A stretch of 64,000 nucleotides of DNA, from contig CM060947.1 in NCBI GenBank assembly GCA_030765055.1, positions 265,038,886 to 265,102,885 of the forward strand, given 5' to 3'. The notes below the pieces were generated by a model that saw only the letters and a program-made list of their open reading frames with translations, made no database searches and was not told the DNA's origin. Shown here one piece after another: positions 33,407 through 45,660 of the stretch (position 1 is its first letter; every line of letters begins with the position of its first letter). Source of the DNA: Mantis religiosa (lineage: Eukaryota; Arthropoda; Insecta; Mantodea; Mantidae). A program made the position numbers and the translations under genes.

Positions 33407-33575
33407 TGTTGAAGAGGAACGTGGAAATTGGTAATTATCTCAGGAGCGTAAATTACAATATATAAATTAAGCTTAACTCACCTTATTTTCTCTTCCTGGT
33501 TACAATAATAACATCAGATGGCTTTGCATTGCAATTCAGTTTTCTAACTTCTCACTAGATGTCAGTTTTCCCATA
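33407..33575 (-). repeat. 5' LTR of the BEL/Pao element
   Basis: It pairs with 32053-32225. The starting dinucleotide has decayed from TG to TA. The two LTRs differ at many sites, so the insertion is not recent. Confidence 0.83.
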
Positions 33576-33580
33576 TGAGG

Positions 33581-33940
33581 TTCGTGTTCAGATGTTTCAT
33601 CAGCGCCATAAAATAGCATAAGGAATAATTAATATTATCTTATTGTTTTTCTCGCTGCAACCTTGTTGACTAAATCCGAAAACTAATAAAGCAATGTTAA
33701 AATTAATGTATTTGATGGATTACCACGACACTGCACGTTCAACTGTCTCAAATAAGTTTAATGGCGGTGTGAAAGATCGTTTAATGTAAAGTTATTTATT
33801 TGTGGTTATTAAAGTGACTATTTCACAAACACCTCACTTTCCTCGTATAATCCAATCAAGTACTAGGATTCGTCAAAGCCCGACCAATCGCTGATCTCTA
33901 AGGGCCATATTCATAGTTATGATTTTGGTCTAGAGACCGT
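33581..33940. other. No recognisable gene
   Basis: Nothing identified. Confidence 0.4.
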
Positions 33941-33941
33941 C

Positions 33942-34030
33942 TCGGTAGCATAGATAGTAGCGTGTCTGCCTCACGTTCAAGAGGTCCCGAGTTCGAATCT
34001 CGGACATGGTGATTCACCTAGATAAGGGTT
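33942..34030 (+). mobile_element. SINE family B head, 3'-truncated
   Basis: GTCTGCCTCACGTTCAAGAG and CCGAGTTCGAATCTCGG match the tRNA-like head at 45420-45480, with an intact B-box. The body is lost after ACCTAGATAAGG. Confidence 0.85.
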
Positions 34031-35265
34031 ATTTCTCGTCGAGTCGCGTATTCAGCGTATATTTTAGTCGTTTATTAAACGTTAATAAACGATGAACTCC
34101 ACTAACTTCCTGTAGTTTTCAAGAGCCTTTACCCAAAAACACGTCTACATGCTTCGAGAATACAACCAAGAAGAAGAAAGAAATTTAAGTATAAAATTAT
34201 TGGTTCTTTTCTGTGTTTCGTTGCTAGGTTATCGAAATACTATTTTTTGATTGGTTCGACGTCACAATTTGTGTAGATTTAGTTCCCGGAATTTTGTGAA
34301 TTTGGGATTTCAATAAACCTATCTGCATTTGTTGCATCATCTACATGGCCTGCTTGGTTATTGATTTACAATGAATTTCAGATGGCCATGTTTACTTTAT
34401 ATGTCCATATATGGAATTTTAAAATATATTTACAGACCTATATGCAATATCAGCTTTACCGTAAAAAATTATGATCATTCTTTACTGAACAGCCTTCGTA
34501 GGACGGTGTACGGTGTGCTATCCAATAAATAACTTTTCCAGTTAACATACGACAAACAGTTCTCAGTATCACGGACCAGCCGGTTGCTGTGGTGTCAGTT
34601 TATTGTTGTACCGCTTAGATGTTACTTCAGTGCGCATGATGATTTCAATGTATTGACATTGTTAAGTGTTACATTTTATCTTGATTTCGTTGTATTTGCA
34701 GAACAAGTTTTTACGGCTTCTTGCTTCATGGTATGAAGACATGAAAGGTAAGTTAAAGTTATATTTATTTAATTTGTAATATATATGTACATTTTTCTAT
34801 GCTGACTAAAAGTAATAGAATGTTTTTCATTTATTGCTAAAAGAATATATTACTCTCGAAAAAAGGTAAAATTAGCGAAAAAACAGATAGAAAAAAAACT
34901 CTTGCCTCTGTCATGCAATGTTGTTGCTAAGGATACCAAACTCAGTTCTGATATAAGAATGGATATATTTTAAAAGCTAAGCCGCCAGGGAAGTTTTATG
35001 GGCTATGTAAAGAATTAATGTGTGTCGTGCGGAGACAAGATAGAGGGCACCACGTGTTGCACAAGACTAATGTCACAGCAACAGATGAAGGATTAGAAGA
35101 CGCAACAAGAAAACAAAACAAGATAGTCGAAATACAATCTGAAGGTAAACCATCAATTTCTTTGATGGAAATTAATCATTTCTTCACACTAGCCGTATAT
35201 AGGCTAAGGGTTTGATAGAAAGAGTCAATGTCTTCACTATTTAACTCTTGTTATTTTAGTTAATT
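34031..35265. other. Mostly no recognisable gene; contains one mariner end
   Basis: AT-rich. Bases 34468-34500 (TGATCATTCTTTACTGAACA then GCCTTCGTA) match the terminal repeat of the mariner at 55393-56258, so one end of such an element was left here. The open frame at 35018-35215 has no domain. Confidence 0.5.
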
Positions 35266-35990
35266 GATTACCTGTTCACCAAGCGCCGCTTTCACGCCAA
35301 CTTCCCCACATTCACCTACTTCGGGCAAGGGATCAGGTGGGAGAATTCAATCAAGTACTTGGGAGTCAAGCTGGACAAGGGCCTAACTTTTCGGGAACAC
35401 ATCCGGAAGCAGGCTCATCAGTCGTGTGGTGCCGTGTCATCACTATAACCTGTGCTTAGGTCTGCGATGTCTGTTTCCCTAAAGTTGCGCCTCTTTATGG
35501 CTCCGGTCCTTCCTGTCATGCTCTATGCGTGCGAAGTCTGGGGTATGGCCGCAGGCTCACATCTAGTTCTGCTCCAACGTGCACAGAATAAATGTCTTCG
35601 GATTATTTATTATATATGCACAAGCTTCCCCGTGAGACTACTTTACGAGGCTTCATTCCTCCGATATGTGGAGGATGAAATTAGGCGCCGGGCGACAAAA
35701 TTCTTCGAGAGTTTGCCTCAACATCAGAGCGCCCTAGTCAGATCCCTTGGGGATTATGTACCTCGTGAGCGTCGCTTAAAGCGTTACCGGTTACCCCACA
35801 TGTCTTGCGGTCATTACCGGTAACCACATGATCTCCATTCCAGCCTAAACAAAATTACAGCTATCCAAAATTTATTCTGGAAAACTCAAAATTCTACTTA
35901 TCTTCTTCCAACTTTGTTAACTATTCCACCAGCGGTGCACGCTGTCTGTAGCACCCGGTTCATCATTCCCTGAGGAGCAACAAGCTACAT
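35266..35990 (+). pseudogene. Jockey-like LINE fragment (post-RT region)
   Basis: The plus strand encodes ENSIKYLGVKLDKGLTFREH, a stop near 35447, then FMAPVLPVMLYACEVWGMAA, LLQRAQNKCLRIIYYICTSF and PVRLLYEASFLRYVEDEIRR. This is the KYLGV to P.LLYA.EVWG to QN..LR order of Jockey elements. The reverse transcriptase palm is missing. A short 3' UTR may follow to about 36130. Confidence 0.85.
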
Positions 35991-37439
35991 CCCTTCTCTC
36001 CACCCACTTAATTTACACCCGTCATCCTGCAACCTCCACATCCCGCCACTACGTGGTTAAGCTCTTCCCAGAGCAGGTACACGACTTGACCACCCTTCGG
36101 GCTGTTCCAAACAGCCCGCCAGCATGGAATTGAATTAAGTTAATTGATTACTATACATTTAGGAATATTTCTATCCTAACTTTACGTCCTCCAACAGTAA
36201 AGACGCTCCGTATTTATAAGGCAGTTTGCCACTGCTATATATTTTAATGCCTACTTTGATTTTAAGTTTCTCAACAACAATTTAGCATACCGAAACGAAA
36301 CTTTGACATCGAATATACCAGCCCCTTGTAAACATAATACATATAAACTGACCTTTGTACGCCGAGAAGCAATGCTACAAACTTACCGTAAACAAAACTA
36401 AGAATTTCAAAATTATCAACGTTATCCGAGGATTCGGTTACAGCAATCTCTGATACTGTCTACTATTTGCTACTGAACTCGTACATGATTTAATACTTGC
36501 ATTATCCTAAATTTATTTCACACATTTGAAAATACCTACCCTCTCTAACAGCTAGAATATCCACAACATGCTAAATGTATTTTCAAAGTTCACGGTTTCT
36601 ATTTTTAAAGCATGAAACAGAGATATAGATTTCTTTGGACCGAACAAATATGCATGTCTTTAAGTCACATGAGTACAAGGTGCATAGAGTTTAGTGTTCC
36701 CAGAAATTCATCTTTCTGGTTATACCGTCCCTGTTAGGCATAACATTGTCATAACAACCGCGAAAGTCATATTAAATGCATAATTAATGGCGGGTAGATA
36801 CCACAACATGAATTAAACAAAGTTATAACAAATTTAGAGGATAATGATTAAGTATACAAGTGCAGAAACTAAACAGGCAATCCCAATATATATATTATTG
36901 AAAGCACGAGAACCCGACATGTCAAGAGAGCGAGCAAAACCTACACTTTTCCTCACAGGTATTTTCTTTGTGTTGAGCCGACAAAGCTGGCATTGTTCAA
37001 GGCTAGACCCTAGCCACCAGCCCATGCTTTGGTCTGCACATGATACGTGATAAGAGAATAGACACCGGGATTTCAGATACACATTTTCAAACATTCTTAT
37101 GCATTAATTAATTAATCACCACATCATTAAGACGTTACCAAACTCTGTTGCTGAATAATGTTCCGGAAGTACTCTGTCGCGCGAAATAATGCTCTCGACG
37201 TTGATGAACAACGCGTACACAGCTACATACACCAATCGGCGCGCCCTAGTGATTTACAAGTTCACTCGCGACTGTCATTCAGACTAGCCGTTGTGTCACG
37301 CGCGCAGCAACGGGAAAATCCCAAACCTCGCGCTTAATGTGCAAATAACATCAAGACAACAGTGACGAGTGGAAAGCAGTACTTGTATCTATAAACTTGA
37401 CATTAAACGGTCGTGGTATCTTCTATGTGATAATACCCA
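35991..37439. other. No recognisable gene; one solo 108-bp satellite monomer
   Basis: AT-rich. Bases 36655-36740 hold one diverged minus-orientation copy of the 108-bp unit (GAGTACAAGGTGCATAGAGT, then TTCATCTTTCTGG). Confidence 0.55.
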
Positions 37440-37632
37440 TACACTGCCTGGGCGCAGTCACTCCCTGAAACCCAAAAGAGAGAATCCATGCAGATCTACC
37501 CTGAGTAAAAACCCCGACCTGTTGGAAACCTCGCATCCGTAGTCCTCCACCGTTACATAGCCCATCATGTGAGGTGTTGACTGCCGGGAGGGATCGACAA
37601 TGTACTTAACGGGCAAGTACCGCCTCACAGGA
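37440..37632 (-). repeat. Dispersed repeat, inverted copy of 21171-21395
   Basis: The reverse complement matches 21190-21380. It directly abuts the 108-bp array. Confidence 0.75.
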
Positions 37633-37639
37633 TAAGAGA

Positions 37640-38935
37640 AACCTTCCAACGTTAGGTCTAATTGGACGATGAATGAAATGATGTTCGAATAAGTACAGGG
37701 TACATAGAGCTTAGAGTTACCAGAAATTTATCTTTCAGGATAAGAGCAAACCTCCAACGTTAAGTCTAATTGGACGATGAATGAAATGATTTTAAAATGA
37801 GTACAAAGTACACAGAGCTTAGAGCTACCAGACATTTATCTTTCAGGATAAGAGCAAACCTCCAACGTTAAGTCTAATTGGACGATGAATGAAATGATTT
37901 TCAAATGAGTACAGGGTACACAGAGCTTCGAGTTACCAGACATTCATCTTTCAGGATAAGAGAAAACCTCCAACGTTAAGTCATATCGGACAATGTATGA
38001 AATAATGTTCAAATGAGTACAGGGTACATAGAGCTTAGAGTTACCAGACATTCATCTTTCAGGATAAGAGAAAACCTCCAACGTTAAGTCGTATCGGACG
38101 ATGAATGAAATGATGTTCAAATGAGTACGGGGTACATAGAGCTTAGAGTTACCAGACATTCATCTTTCAGGATAAGAGAAAACCTCCAACGTTAAGTCGT
38201 ATCGGACGATGAATGAAATGATGTTCAAATGAGTACGGGGTACATAGAGCTTAGACTTACCAGACAATCATCTTTCAGGATAAGAGAAAACCTCCATCGT
38301 TTAGTCATATCGGGCGATATCTGAGATGGTGTTCAAATGAGTACAGGGTACATAGAGCTTAGACTTACCAGACATTTATCTTTCAGGTTAAGAGAAAACC
38401 TCCAACGGTAAGTCATATCGGACGATGAATGAAATGATGTTCAAATAAGTACAGGGTACATAGAGCTTAGAGTTACCAGACATTCATCTTTCAGAATAAG
38501 AGAAAACCTCCAACGTTAAGTCATATCGGACGATGAATGAAATGATGTTCAAATGAGTACAGGGTACATAGAGCTTAGAGTTACCAGACATTCATCTTTC
38601 AGGATAAGAGAAATCCTCCAACGTTAAGTCATATCGGACGATGAATGAAATGATGTTCAAATAAGTACAGGGTACATAGAGCTTAGAGTTACAAGACATT
38701 CATCTTTCAGGTTAAGAGAAAACCTCCAACGGTAAGTCATATTGGACGATAAATGAAATGATGTTCAAATAAGTACAGGGTACATAGAGCTTAGAGTTAC
38801 CAGACATTCATCTTTCAGGATAAGAGAAAACCTCCAACGTTAAGTCATATCGGACGATGAATGTAATGATGTTCAAATGAGGACAGGGTACAGAGAGCTT
38901 GGAGTTACCAGACTTTTATCTTTAAGGATAAGGAA
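37640..38935 (-). repeat. SINE-body-derived tandem array, 108-bp unit, ~12 copies (array 2)
   Basis: The word ACATAGAGCTTAGAGTTACC recurs about every 108 bp. The orientation is opposite to array 1. Units toward the right are most alike; the leftmost three share TCTAATTGGACG in place of TCATATCGGACG. Confidence 0.93.
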
Positions 38936-39035
38936 AAATGCGGAAGAAAAGCTTATCACTCTCTCTGAGAATCGAATGCGGGATATCTTGAACGTGAGGC
39001 AGACACGCTAACGGTAACGCTACAGAGGCGGGTAA
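38936..39035 (-). mobile_element. SINE family B head at the 5' side of array 2
   Basis: The reverse complement reads TAGCGTGTCTGCCTCACGTT, CAAGATATCCCGCATTCGAT, a mutated tRNA-like head. It stands 5' of the array in SINE orientation, as at array 1. Confidence 0.75.
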
Positions 39036-40039
39036 GACATTTGAATGAAAAATAATTGATATATCTTTAATTTCCTGTGAATATTCATGTAAGTGGTATT
39101 CCTGTGGATGATTTTTACATACCTGTTGTACAGTAAACATATATAAAGTATTATTAAATAAGTAATTTAGATCTCATTAAAATTTATTATAGTTTTATTT
39201 TTGTGAGCTTCACAATCTCCGAACTATTCCCGGTTACTGGTTAGAATTTTGTAATTTCGGAAGTCGCTTTTTGTTTGATGTCCTGGCTGTTCAAAGAGAA
39301 TGTCATTTCGATGCCATTATTAGCGGCGAGCTGTTAAAACATTTGACTATCACTTAAAATCACTGCATTCTGATGTTCCCTTGGACGTACTGAAAAATTT
39401 GGCATCGAGCCACTTCCATAAATGTTGTTTTGGTTAACTTAGTATAAATGTAAGGACACTTATTTTAAACAATATTTTAAAGAACAGCGTGTAAAAGAGG
39501 CATTTGTGTGTAATATGTTACATTTTTGTCATGCAGCACGACAATTTGACCGCCGCGGCTGTAAACAGCTAACACGTACAGCCAGAGGTGACAAATCAAA
39601 AAAGCTATCTACTTAACAGGTGACCCGGTTATCGAAAATCAATCTCAATTCCAACAACTGGACATTTATTACTTACTGCCATAATAATCAGCGTGATTAA
39701 TAATGGTATTGCGGCATAGGCAACAGAACAAACAAGACATGCAGCGGGTTTCAAAAGCTCCCCTCTCCTCTGTAATTAGTCAAGGAACATTGGGCAAGCA
39801 TGCTAAAATCGATACACGGGTCCATACTGTGTGATTTATTGGAACCGATAAAGTACTCTCGTACGTAAGGTATTAATTGACTTTCTGTCCAGGACTCGGT
39901 CAAATTTTTACCAATAATTCATTACTTCAGGAATGTCAAATACGTGGATGCAACGGCAAAATATGTATTTCTGATTCGCGCTCTTTGGAATGTTAACTGG
40001 CTGAAAAATAGTAGCATGTCTGAACAAAAGCTAGTGAAG
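39036..40039. other. No recognisable gene
   Basis: AT-rich, with no conserved ORF. Confidence 0.45.
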
Positions 40040-42490
40040 AATGCAAGGATAGATTCAGACTTATAAATTCAATGCCATAGCCGGCATCTGAACCAGGGAT
40101 CTACTGGTCTCCGTCCAGCCGCTCTAAACCATTGAGCTACTATGTCCAACGTGTCAATATGACATTAAACTCTCCAATTGAATCGTGTTTATGAGAAATC
40201 CTAAGTGGTTTACCGGGAAAAACACGAGTCAGTTGTATCTAATAGTGGTCCGAACTATAAAGCCCGGGCCTTAAAGTACTTACAACATAGTATGTCGTCA
40301 TTAAGGTAGTTGTCTCATGTGTTTATGAGAACTCCTAGTAGTTTACCGGGAAAAACACGAGTCAGTTGTACCTAATAGTGGTCCGACCTGTAAAGCCCGG
40401 GCCTTAAAGTACTTACAACATAGTATGTCGTCATTAAGGTAGTTGTCTCATGTGTTTATGAGAACTCCTAGTGGTTTACCAGGAAAAACACGAGTCAGTT
40501 GTACCAAATAGTGGTCCGAACTATAAAGCCCGGGCCTTAAAGTACTTACAACATAGTATGTCGTCATTAAGGTAGTTGTCTCATGTGTTTATGAGAACTC
40601 CTAGTGGTTTACCGGGAAAAACACGAGTCAGTTGTACCTAATAGTGGTCCGAACTATAATGCCCGGGTCTTAAAGTACTTACAGCATAGTATGTCGTCAT
40701 TAAGGTAGTTGTCTCATGTGTTTATGAGAACTCCTAGTTGTTTACTGGGAAAAACACGAGTCAGTTGTACCTAATAGTGGTCCGAACTATAAAGTCCGGG
40801 CCTTAAAGTACTTACAGCATAGTATGTCGTCATTAAGGTAGTTGTCTCACGTGTTTATGAGAACTCCTAGTGGTTTACCGGGAAAAACACGAGTCAGTTG
40901 TACCTAATACTTGTCCGAACTATAAAGCCCGGGCCTTAAAGTACTTACAGCATAGTAAGTCGCCATTAAGGTAGTTGTCTCATGTGTTTATGAGAACTCC
41001 TAGTGGTTTACCGGGAAAACACGAGTCAGTTGTACCTAATAGTGGTCCGAACTATAAAGCCCGGGTCTTAAAGTACTTACAGCATAGTAAGTCGTCATTA
41101 AGGCAGTTGTCTCATGTGTTTACGAGAACTCCTAGTGGTTTACCGGGAAAAGCACGAGTCAGTTGTACCTAATACTTGTCCGAACTATAAAGCCCGGGCC
41201 TTAAAGTACTTACAGCATAGTAAGTCGTCATTAAGGTAGTTGTCTCATGTGTTTATGAGAACTCCTAGTGGTTTACCGGGAAAAACACGAGTCAGTTGTA
41301 CCTAATAGTGGTCCGAACTATAAAGCCCGGGCCTTAAAGTACTTACAGCATAGTATGTCGTCATTAAGGTAGTTGTCTCATGTGTTTATGAGAACTCCTA
41401 GTTGTTTACTGGGAAAAACACGAGTCAGTTGTACCTAATAGTGGTCCGAACTATAAAGCCCGGGCCTTAAAGTACTTACAGCATAGTATGTCGTCATTAA
41501 GGTAGTTGTCTCATGTGTTTATGAGAACTCCTAGTGGTTTACCGGGAAAAACACGAGTCAGTTGTACCTAATACTTGTCCGAACTATAAAGCCCGGGCCT
41601 TAAAGTACTTACAGCATAGTAAGTCGCCATTAAGGTAGTTGTCTCATGTGTTTATGAGAACTCCTAGTGGTTTACCGGGAAAACACGAGTCAGTTGTACC
41701 TAATAGTGGTCCGAACTATAAAGCCCGGGCCTTAAAGTACTTACAACATAGTAAGTCGTCATTAAGGTAGTTGTCTCATGTGTTTATGAGAACTCCTAGT
41801 GGTTTACCGGGAAAAACACGAGTCAGTTGTATCTAGTAGTGGTCCGAACTATAAAGCCCGGGCCTTAAAGTACTTACAACATAGTAAGTCGTCATTAAGG
41901 TAGTTGTCTCATGTGTTTATGAGAACTCCTAGTGGTTTACCAGGAAAAACACGAGTCAGTTGTACCAAATAGTGGTCCGAACTATAAAGCCCGGGCCTTA
42001 AAGTACTTACAACATAGTAAGTCGTCATTAAGGTAGTTGTCTCATGTGTTTATGAGAACTCCTAGTGGTTTACCGGGAAAAACACGAGTCAGTTGTATCT
42101 AATAGTGGTCCGAACTATAAAGCCCGGGCCTTAAAGTACTTACAGCATAGTAAGTCGTTATTAAGGTAGTTGTCTCATGTGTTTATGAGAGCTCCTAGTG
42201 GTTTACCGGGAAAAACACGAGTCAGTTGTACCTAATAGTGGTCCGAACTATAAAGCCCAGGCCTTGAAGTACTTACAGCATAGTAAGTCGTCATTAAGGT
42301 AGTTGTCTCATGTGTTTATGAGAACTCCTAATGGTTTACCGGGAAAACACGATTCAGTTGAAGAATTCAATGTCATGTTGGCACGTTGGCCATAGTAGAT
42401 CAACGGTTAGAGCGGCTGGATGGAGTCTAGAAGAGCCGTGGCTCAAATTCCGGTTATGGCATTGAATTTTTCAGTCTGAGTCTATATGTC
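40040..42490. mobile_element. Inverted-repeat element with tRNA-like arms and an internal tandem array
   Basis: The left arm (40040-40190) and the reverse complement of the right arm (42345-42490) match for about 140 bp. Both contain ATTCAATGCCATA, CAGCCGCTCTAA and CCAACGTG. On the strand facing inward from the right, each arm looks tRNA-derived: GTAGCTCAATGGTTTAGAGC and a CCTGGTTCAGATGCC B-box-like word on the left arm's minus strand. The interior is filled by the 133-bp array. Confidence 0.75.
40190..42365 (+). repeat. Tandem array, 133-bp unit, ~16.5 copies
   Basis: The word GTGGTTTACCGGGAAAAACA recurs at 40206, 40339 and so on, every 133 bp (132 where one A is lost). Each unit includes AGTCAGTTGTACCTAATAGT and AAGCCCGGGCCTTAAAGTAC. 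Variants such as AATACTTGTCC recur at regular intervals (about 40907, 41172, 41571), which suggests blocks of several units were copied together. Confidence 0.96.
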
Positions 42491-42674
42491 CATACTTCAG
42501 CATACACACGGTTAGTGTGAAAGAACAATTAATTTCCATTAAAAGCTAGAGAATTTCGTTCTGCATCTGTTTACAGTTACTCACCAAAGTTTCAGTCATT
42601 TCGGACGCTCAGTTGTTAAGTAACAGTCCTTTGAGTGAGTTGATGTGAGTGTTTTTTTTATTAAAATAGACAAA

Positions 42675-44390
42675 ATGGAGTATCGAGCTGTCTTTAAATA
42701 TACGTTTTTGAAAGGCAATACGCCTACGCGAATCTGTATGGCGCTTCTACACCATAATTTAAGACAGTGAAATTTTGGTCAGCTGAATTTAAACGTGGCC
42801 GTAAGAGCTTGGGAGGCGATTAACGTTAGGGACGTCCATAACCTGAAACTACCAACGAAAACATCGCCAAAGTTCACCAGATGGTGCTAGACGACCGCCG
42901 AATTAAAGTGAGAAAGATAGCAGAAGCTATGAACATGTCAAATGAACGTGTTCGTCATATATTAAATCAACATTTAGACATAAGAAAGCTGTCCGCAAAT
43001 TAGGTTTCCTCACGTTAGACCAAAAACGTGTTAGACTGAACATTTCCAACGCTCTTTTTGACGCAGTTTAGGTGCAATACATCCGAGTTTTGGCGCCGAT
43101 TAATTACGGTATATGAAATTTGGATACACCATTATACGCCCGAAGCAAAAATACCGTCCAAACAGTGGAGCTCAATGTGGGAATCGCCTCTAAAAATAGA
43201 AAAACATGGTTTTTTTGGCCGCGAAGATGAAACTGTTTCTTGGGGATAGTCATGGAGTTATTTTAATCAATTATCATCAAAAAAGAAAAATCAGTACAGG
43301 AGCATACTACGCAACATTATTTGACAAAATGAAGGGAGAACTTGCAGAAAAACGGCCACCTATGCAGAAAAATAATTTTCTCTTTCACTAAGACAACGCA
43401 CCGTCTCACAACTCACCGGTTGCAATGGCGAAAATCCACCAATTACGGTTTGAATTCCTTGACTCAACAGATTTAGCCGCAAGTGACATCTTTCTGAAAA
43501 TTGCGTTCGGAGGACAGAGATTTTCGTCAGGTGAAGAGACAATCACTTTCGTGAACAAATATTTTACAGAGAAAAACGCCGAGTACTATTTGGGCGGGTT
43601 ACAGAGATGAGAGCATCGCTGGGAGAGGTGCGTGCGTTGAAAAACGTTGAATACTATTTGGACGGATTACAGAGATGAGAGCATCGCTGGGAGAGGTGCG
43701 TGCGTTGAAAAACGCCGAGTACTATTTGGGCGGGTTACAGAGATGGGAGCATCGCTGGGAGAAGTGTGTAGAGTTACAAGGAGACTATGTTGAAAAGCGC
43801 CGAGTACTATTTGGAGGGGTTACAGAGATGAGAACATCGCTGAGAGAAGTGTGTAGAGCTACAAGGCGACTATGTTGATAAACACCGAGTACTATTTGGG
43901 CGGGTTACAGAGACGGGAGCATCGCTGGGAGAAGTGTGTAGAGTTGCAAGGATACTATGTTGATAAACGCCGAGTACAATTTGGACGGGTTGCAGAGATG
44001 GGAACATCGCTGGGAGAAGTGTGTGGAGCTACAAGGAGACTATGTTGAAAAACGCCGAGTACTATTTGGACGTGTTACAGAGATGGGAACATCGCTAGGA
44101 GAAGTGTGTAGAGTTACAAGGAGACTGTGTTGAAAAACGTCGAGTACTATTTGGATGGGTTACAGAGATGGGAACATCGCTAGGAGAAGTGTGTAGAGTT
44201 ACAAGGAGACTATGCTGAAAAACGCCGAGTACTATTTCGACGGGTAACAGAGATGGGAACATCGCTGGCATAAGTGTGTAGAGTTGCAAGGAGACTATGT
44301 TGAAATATGCCGAGTTCAATTTGGACGGGCTACAGAGATGGCAGCATCGCTGGGAGAAGTGTGTAGAGTTACAAGGAGACTATATGAAAA
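42675..44390 (+). pseudogene. Mariner transposase pseudogene with a repeated C-terminus
   Basis: The plus strand follows the mariner order in several broken frames: MEYRAVFKYTFLKGNTPTRI at 42675, KFWSAEFKRGRKSLGG, NENIAKVHQMVLDDRRIKVR, LNQHLDIRKLSA, IHHYTPEAKIPSKQWSS, a DSHGVILINYHQKRK block, and FH-stop-DNAPSHNSPVAM near 43390. The third Asp region (DSTDLAASDIFL) is altered. It ends with NAEYYLGGLQRWEHRWEKCV, which is then repeated in tandem. The many stops show it is dead. Confidence 0.85.
43565..44385 (+). repeat. ~84-bp tandem array made from the mariner C-terminal coding end, ~10 copies
   Basis: The word CGCCGAGTACTATTTGG or a close variant recurs near 43575, 43645, 43711, 43799, 43884, 43968, 44054, 44137, 44222 and 44308. 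Each unit recodes AEYYL-GLQRWEHRWEKCVEL, then QGDYVEK. The first units are shorter (~66-70 bp), the later ones about 84 bp. Confidence 0.93.
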
Positions 44391-45404
44391 TTAAAAAAGA
44401 AGTTTCTGAAAAAATGTTTTGTATTTTTATGGGTTTGAAAACCTTTCAGTCTACCTATGTATAGCCTTCACTTTTTTCCATTTGGAAAACTCAGCATTCA
44501 GTCGGGAGAGGAACGTTCAGTTTTCGATAACGCTGATAAATGCTGGGATTAGGCAGACAGCTGTGAACAGGTCCGGTAATGAGATGGTGCATGGGCGGTA
44601 AAGTTGCACTCTTCTGCAGCGGGTAAATCTTCCTATACAGGTAGATGGAGCACGAGAGCAAGCAGTATTTATGTCTACAGCGCCAGTTTGCCGTCCATGT
44701 TCGTTCACAAAACCAGAAACAAACGATTGTGCTTCTCTGTGTGCCTAAGTTCAGACGTTCAACATAAGTAACGTCGACTTTAAAAGAAGTATAATAATTT
44801 AAATAAGATAGAGTAAGCTACAGTAAACTTTGGTTTAGAATGACGCACCTTTACACCTATATTTTTCTAAAGTTCTGAAAGTATTAGAAAAAGAGGCAAA
44901 GAAGCAGAAGCGAACAGCAGTGACTGAACGGATACGGACGCTATAACTTCAAATACTTCTGTAAGATAAAGAAGAATTCCAGTACACATCTAAATTATTG
45001 GTTATACCAGTAAAATTATGATGGCAAAAGAATGCTAGAACTTTTTATACCGGAAGGGCTATGGATATAAGAAGCAGGTTCTATAAAGTAATTAATAAAT
45101 CTGAGAAATTATTTTAGAACGTAAATATGATTCACTTAAAAAAGAGCTTTACGTGCGGTGAATCGAACTCGGAATTAAAGAAACATACGGACGTGGTATC
45201 AACAGAAATGAGCCAGAAGACAGTAAAACAGAAGTGGTCACAGCAGGAGAAGGGAAGGAAAATTGGAAATGCTGATAGAAACAGAAGAAAGTAGAAGGGA
45301 TGGTACGAACATCAGCGCATCGCGGAGTGAAGGTGAAGTGGGTAGAAACCAAAGATGTATTCATAAAAACGAGTGCCAAAATCTGATTTACCACCTCAAA
45401 TGGG
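44391..45404. other. No recognisable gene
   Basis: Mixed sequence. A few short ORFs are without domains. Confidence 0.45.
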
Positions 45405-45648
45405 GCCCACCTCAGTAGCGTGGTGGTAGCATGTATGCCTCACGTTCAAGAGGTCCCGAGTTCGAATCTCGGTCAGGGTGAGTTACCTGGATAAGGTTTT
45501 TTCCGGGGTTTTCCCTTATCCTTAAAACGAATGTTGGGTAGCTCTAAGCTCCATGGACCCTGGACATATTTGAGCATAATTTCACCCGTTTTATTCATCG
45601 TCCAATATGACTTACAAATTACAAAAAAAAAAAAAAAAAAAAAAAAAA
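45405..45648 (+). mobile_element. Complete SINE family B, tRNA head, body and poly(A) tail
   Basis: The head has GGTGGTAGCATGTATGCCTC (A-box region) and the B-box GAGTTCGAATCTCGG. The body has TTTTCCCTTATCCTTAAAAC, GTAGCTCTAAGCTCCATGGA, and ATTCATCGTCCAATATGACT. An A run of about 27 ends it. ACCTCAAATGGG (45393-45404) and ACTTCAAATGGG (45649-45660) are the target duplication. The body is the parent of the 108-bp satellite unit. Confidence 0.93.
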
Positions 45649-45660
45649 ACTTCAAATGGG

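Larger units (their letters stand above)
32053..33575 (-). mobile_element. BEL/Pao-type LTR retrotransposon, internally deleted, fully delimited
   Basis: On the minus strand the order is 5' LTR (33575-33407), primer binding site, a short gag-like segment, the integrase C-terminal end, polypurine tract and 3' LTR (32225-32053). The 5-mer TGAGG flanks the whole (32048-32052 and 33576-33580). The gag-like part (33303-33064) has CVFCKSAASKTHPH, a knuckle-like pattern. The pol part has ITLVHFLTDGKLSAMPSEAP, KIANFWRRWTKDYLLELRAF and GIQIGDVVLLQEHHLPR, the BEL/Pao integrase end. Protease, reverse transcriptase and most of integrase are deleted, so it could only move in trans. A SINE sits inside. Confidence 0.88.

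Noticed and set aside
33942..34030. Possible true tRNA genes at 33942, 40080, 45420, 47700 and 49515
   Set aside because: A- and B-box words are present, but the cloverleaf arms are degraded and the sequence runs on into SINE bodies, poly(A) tails or inverted arms. They are SINE heads.
40190..42365. CRISPR-like regular repeats
   Set aside because: Repeats are directly head to tail with no unique spacers, in an insect genome. These are satellites.
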